64,000 nucleotides of DNA from Cheilinus undulatus (taxonomy: Eukaryota > Chordata > Actinopteri > Labriformes > Labridae). The translations under genes and the position numbers were made by a program. Positions within the stretch are counted from its first letter, which is position 1; every line of letters begins with the position of its first letter. Of this stretch, positions 63,201 through 64,000 are shown in pieces. The notes beneath the pieces were generated by a model. That model saw only the letters and a list, made by a program, of their open reading frames with translations, had not been told where the DNA came from and searched no databases. The stretch lies in the NCBI RefSeq assembly GCF_018320785.1, contig NC_054879.1, positions 43,142,698 to 43,206,697 on the forward strand. Direction: 5' to 3'.

Positions 63201-63927
63201 AGTGATGCTTATGCATTATTAACTGTGATGAGAGTATCATACCATCGTCAATGAGGCGGAAAATTATTCCCTCAATTACAGGGGTGATTCTGCAAGCTAA
63301 GCCTAGCAGCTATCGTCTCAGTGCCGTCTGCAGGCACACTGGCAGCTCCATATTACCAAGAGGGGGGACCATCCCCTCTGAGAGGAGCCCCTAGACTCTT
63401 AAATGAGAACATTGTGGGATGAAGTGCAGTTTTTTAATTCTCCTTGGGACGACCGACTATAAACAAACTCTCTCACCCGGGGAAACAAACTAAAGCGGGA
63501 GAAAAAAAAAAAAGGATGGGGAAAAAATGATTTGTTTCCCCTGCATGTGTGCCCTGTTTATGTTGAACGACCTTTACAAACACAACTGACAAGCGGAAAA
63601 GAAAAACAGGATGACTGGGCAGGAGCGAAACCTCAAACAGCGGGAGATCAAGTGTTGGATTTGCGTTGCGCTGGGAAGTGAGTAGGCTATATTTGTTTGA
63701 CACTCGGTGCTAGGTGGGCCCTGACAGGCCGCCTCAGTTTCCTGGCCGTGTTCGAAGAGGGACGCTGGGACCGTGGCTGCTTGTGAACGTTACCTTCCAT
63801 GACGACATGACATGTAGACAGAGCCGTCCTCGCTGCCCACGACGAAATTGTTGACGTCTCCGAGGGGGAAAGACATGGAGGTGACAGCTACGGCTTTGGA
63901 CTGCTTGAACACCAGCTCCATACTGTC
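60090..63927 (-). CDS. dync1i2: dync1i2, cytoplasmic dynein 1 intermediate chain 2 (3' part: last five coding exons, gene continues right of window)
   Basis: The intermediate chain scaffolds the dynein-1 tail: its C-terminal WD40 propeller binds the heavy chain, while the N-terminus binds dynactin and light chains. Coding exons on the minus strand are 63794-63927, 62783-62927, 60683-60823, 60435-60560 and 60090-60203. All junctions are GT-AG and in phase, giving 219 residues and a TGA stop. Recognisable stretches are [58 protein letters not shown] and [28 protein letters not shown] and SPTHPALF agree with DYNC1I2 rather than DYNC1I1 ([18 protein letters not shown]). The upstream two thirds of the protein is outside the window. 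A teleost a/b suffix cannot be assigned. Confidence 0.94.
60435..60560 (-). CDS. dync1i2: dync1i2 exon (second from the end)
   Basis: The acceptor TGTTTTTAG and donor GTGAGTGG flank [39 protein letters not shown] and VGE. The exon is phase 0 at both ends. Confidence 0.96.
60683..60823 (-). CDS. dync1i2: dync1i2 exon (third from the end)
   Basis: The acceptor TATTGTGCAG and donor GTGGGACC flank [40 protein letters not shown] and NLNNDTE. The usual GMGRLDLW is GVGHLDLW here. Confidence 0.96.
61050..61592 (+). mobile_element. Dispersed element with RecQ-helicase-like fragment, copy 2
   Basis: It matches 15438-15893 across GAGGGGCAGTACTT, GTCATGACGTA, GGATGCTGCTAAAG and AAAAGAAGAACAAAGAACAG. 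The left end (TTGCAAAGCAGATGGATTCG) and right end (reverse strand CCTGGTATGCCAGATGGATT) are loosely inverted. The frame corresponding to LKEEQRTA is interrupted. Confidence 0.5.
61822..61896 (-). repeat. tRNA-like SINE head or tRNA pseudogene
   Basis: The reverse strand reads GGCTGGATAGCTCAGTGGGT, then TGGTTCAAATCTG, which resemble A and B boxes. The 3' side does not pair with GGCTGGA, so there is no acceptor stem and it cannot be a working tRNA gene. Confidence 0.55.
62783..62927 (-). CDS. dync1i2: dync1i2 exon (fourth from the end)
   Basis: The acceptor TCTCTACAG and donor GTATGAGA flank [38 protein letters not shown] and [11 protein letters not shown]. It contains a clear GH...WD-type repeat. 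Confidence 0.95.
62928..63793. other. dync1i2 intron, fourth from the end
   Basis: I see no recognisable repeat or gene in this stretch. Confidence 0.7.
63794..63927 (-). CDS. dync1i2: dync1i2 exon (fifth from the end)
   Basis: The acceptor CTTTAACAG and donor GTAACGTT flank [40 protein letters not shown] and CRHG. It is part of a WD40 blade. Confidence 0.95.
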
Positions 63928-64000
63928 CTGTTAAAGGAGGGGGGGCAGTGGAACAACATCCTTTAACAAGCTCCCTGCTCAGGCTTAATGTTAACACACA

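Overview
This is intron-rich vertebrate DNA, almost certainly from a ray-finned (teleost, probably percomorph) fish. Short GT-AG exons encode highly conserved vertebrate proteins. The introns and spacers are full of fish-type repeats: hAT-like elements with 8-bp target duplications, Tc1 fossils, tRNA-derived SINEs and TIR elements. No bacterial operon, CRISPR array, rRNA or intact tRNA was seen.

Three genes are supported. (1) Bases 1-12945, minus strand: the 5' part of hat1 (type B histone acetyltransferase 1). Four coding exons give 92 codons; the gene continues past the left edge, with the whole of 1-8556 apparently inside intron 4. (2) Bases 18933-57718, plus strand: a complete slc25a12 (aralar1/AGC1, mitochondrial Ca2+-regulated aspartate/glutamate carrier). 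Its 18 coding exons all join in phase into a 680-residue protein with N-terminal EF-hands and a six-helix carrier domain. (3) Bases 60090-63927, minus strand: the last five coding exons of dync1i2 (cytoplasmic dynein 1 intermediate chain 2), encoding 219 residues of the C-terminal WD40 region; the gene continues past the right edge.

The arrangement is hat1 and slc25a12 head to head, slc25a12 and dync1i2 tail to tail. As I know it, this matches the human chromosome 2 order DYNC1I2-SLC25A12-HAT1. It supports naming the carrier slc25a12 rather than slc25a13 (citrin), whose neighbour is DYNC1I1. The genes share no pathway; their linkage is ancestral synteny.

The rest is mainly mobile-element debris. 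Several elements can be delimited to the base by terminal inverted repeats plus target duplications: 2239-2807, 3952-4887, 27188-27743, 35831-36893, 45647-46292, 53405-54469 and 58272-59563. A family flanked by TTAA occurs four times. Two elements carry other elements nested inside them. Six elements are filled with strand-asymmetric, T-rich, loosely tandem arrays; this is the most unusual recurring architecture here. Other points of interest are a GC-AG intron in slc25a12, a perfect cAMP-response element 8 bases before its start codon, and a fresh-looking inverted-plus-direct duplication at 45091-45201. I found no convincing new multi-gene system.

Exon coordinates were derived from splice signals and checked by codon counts. 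Repeat boundaries without a stated target duplication are approximate.
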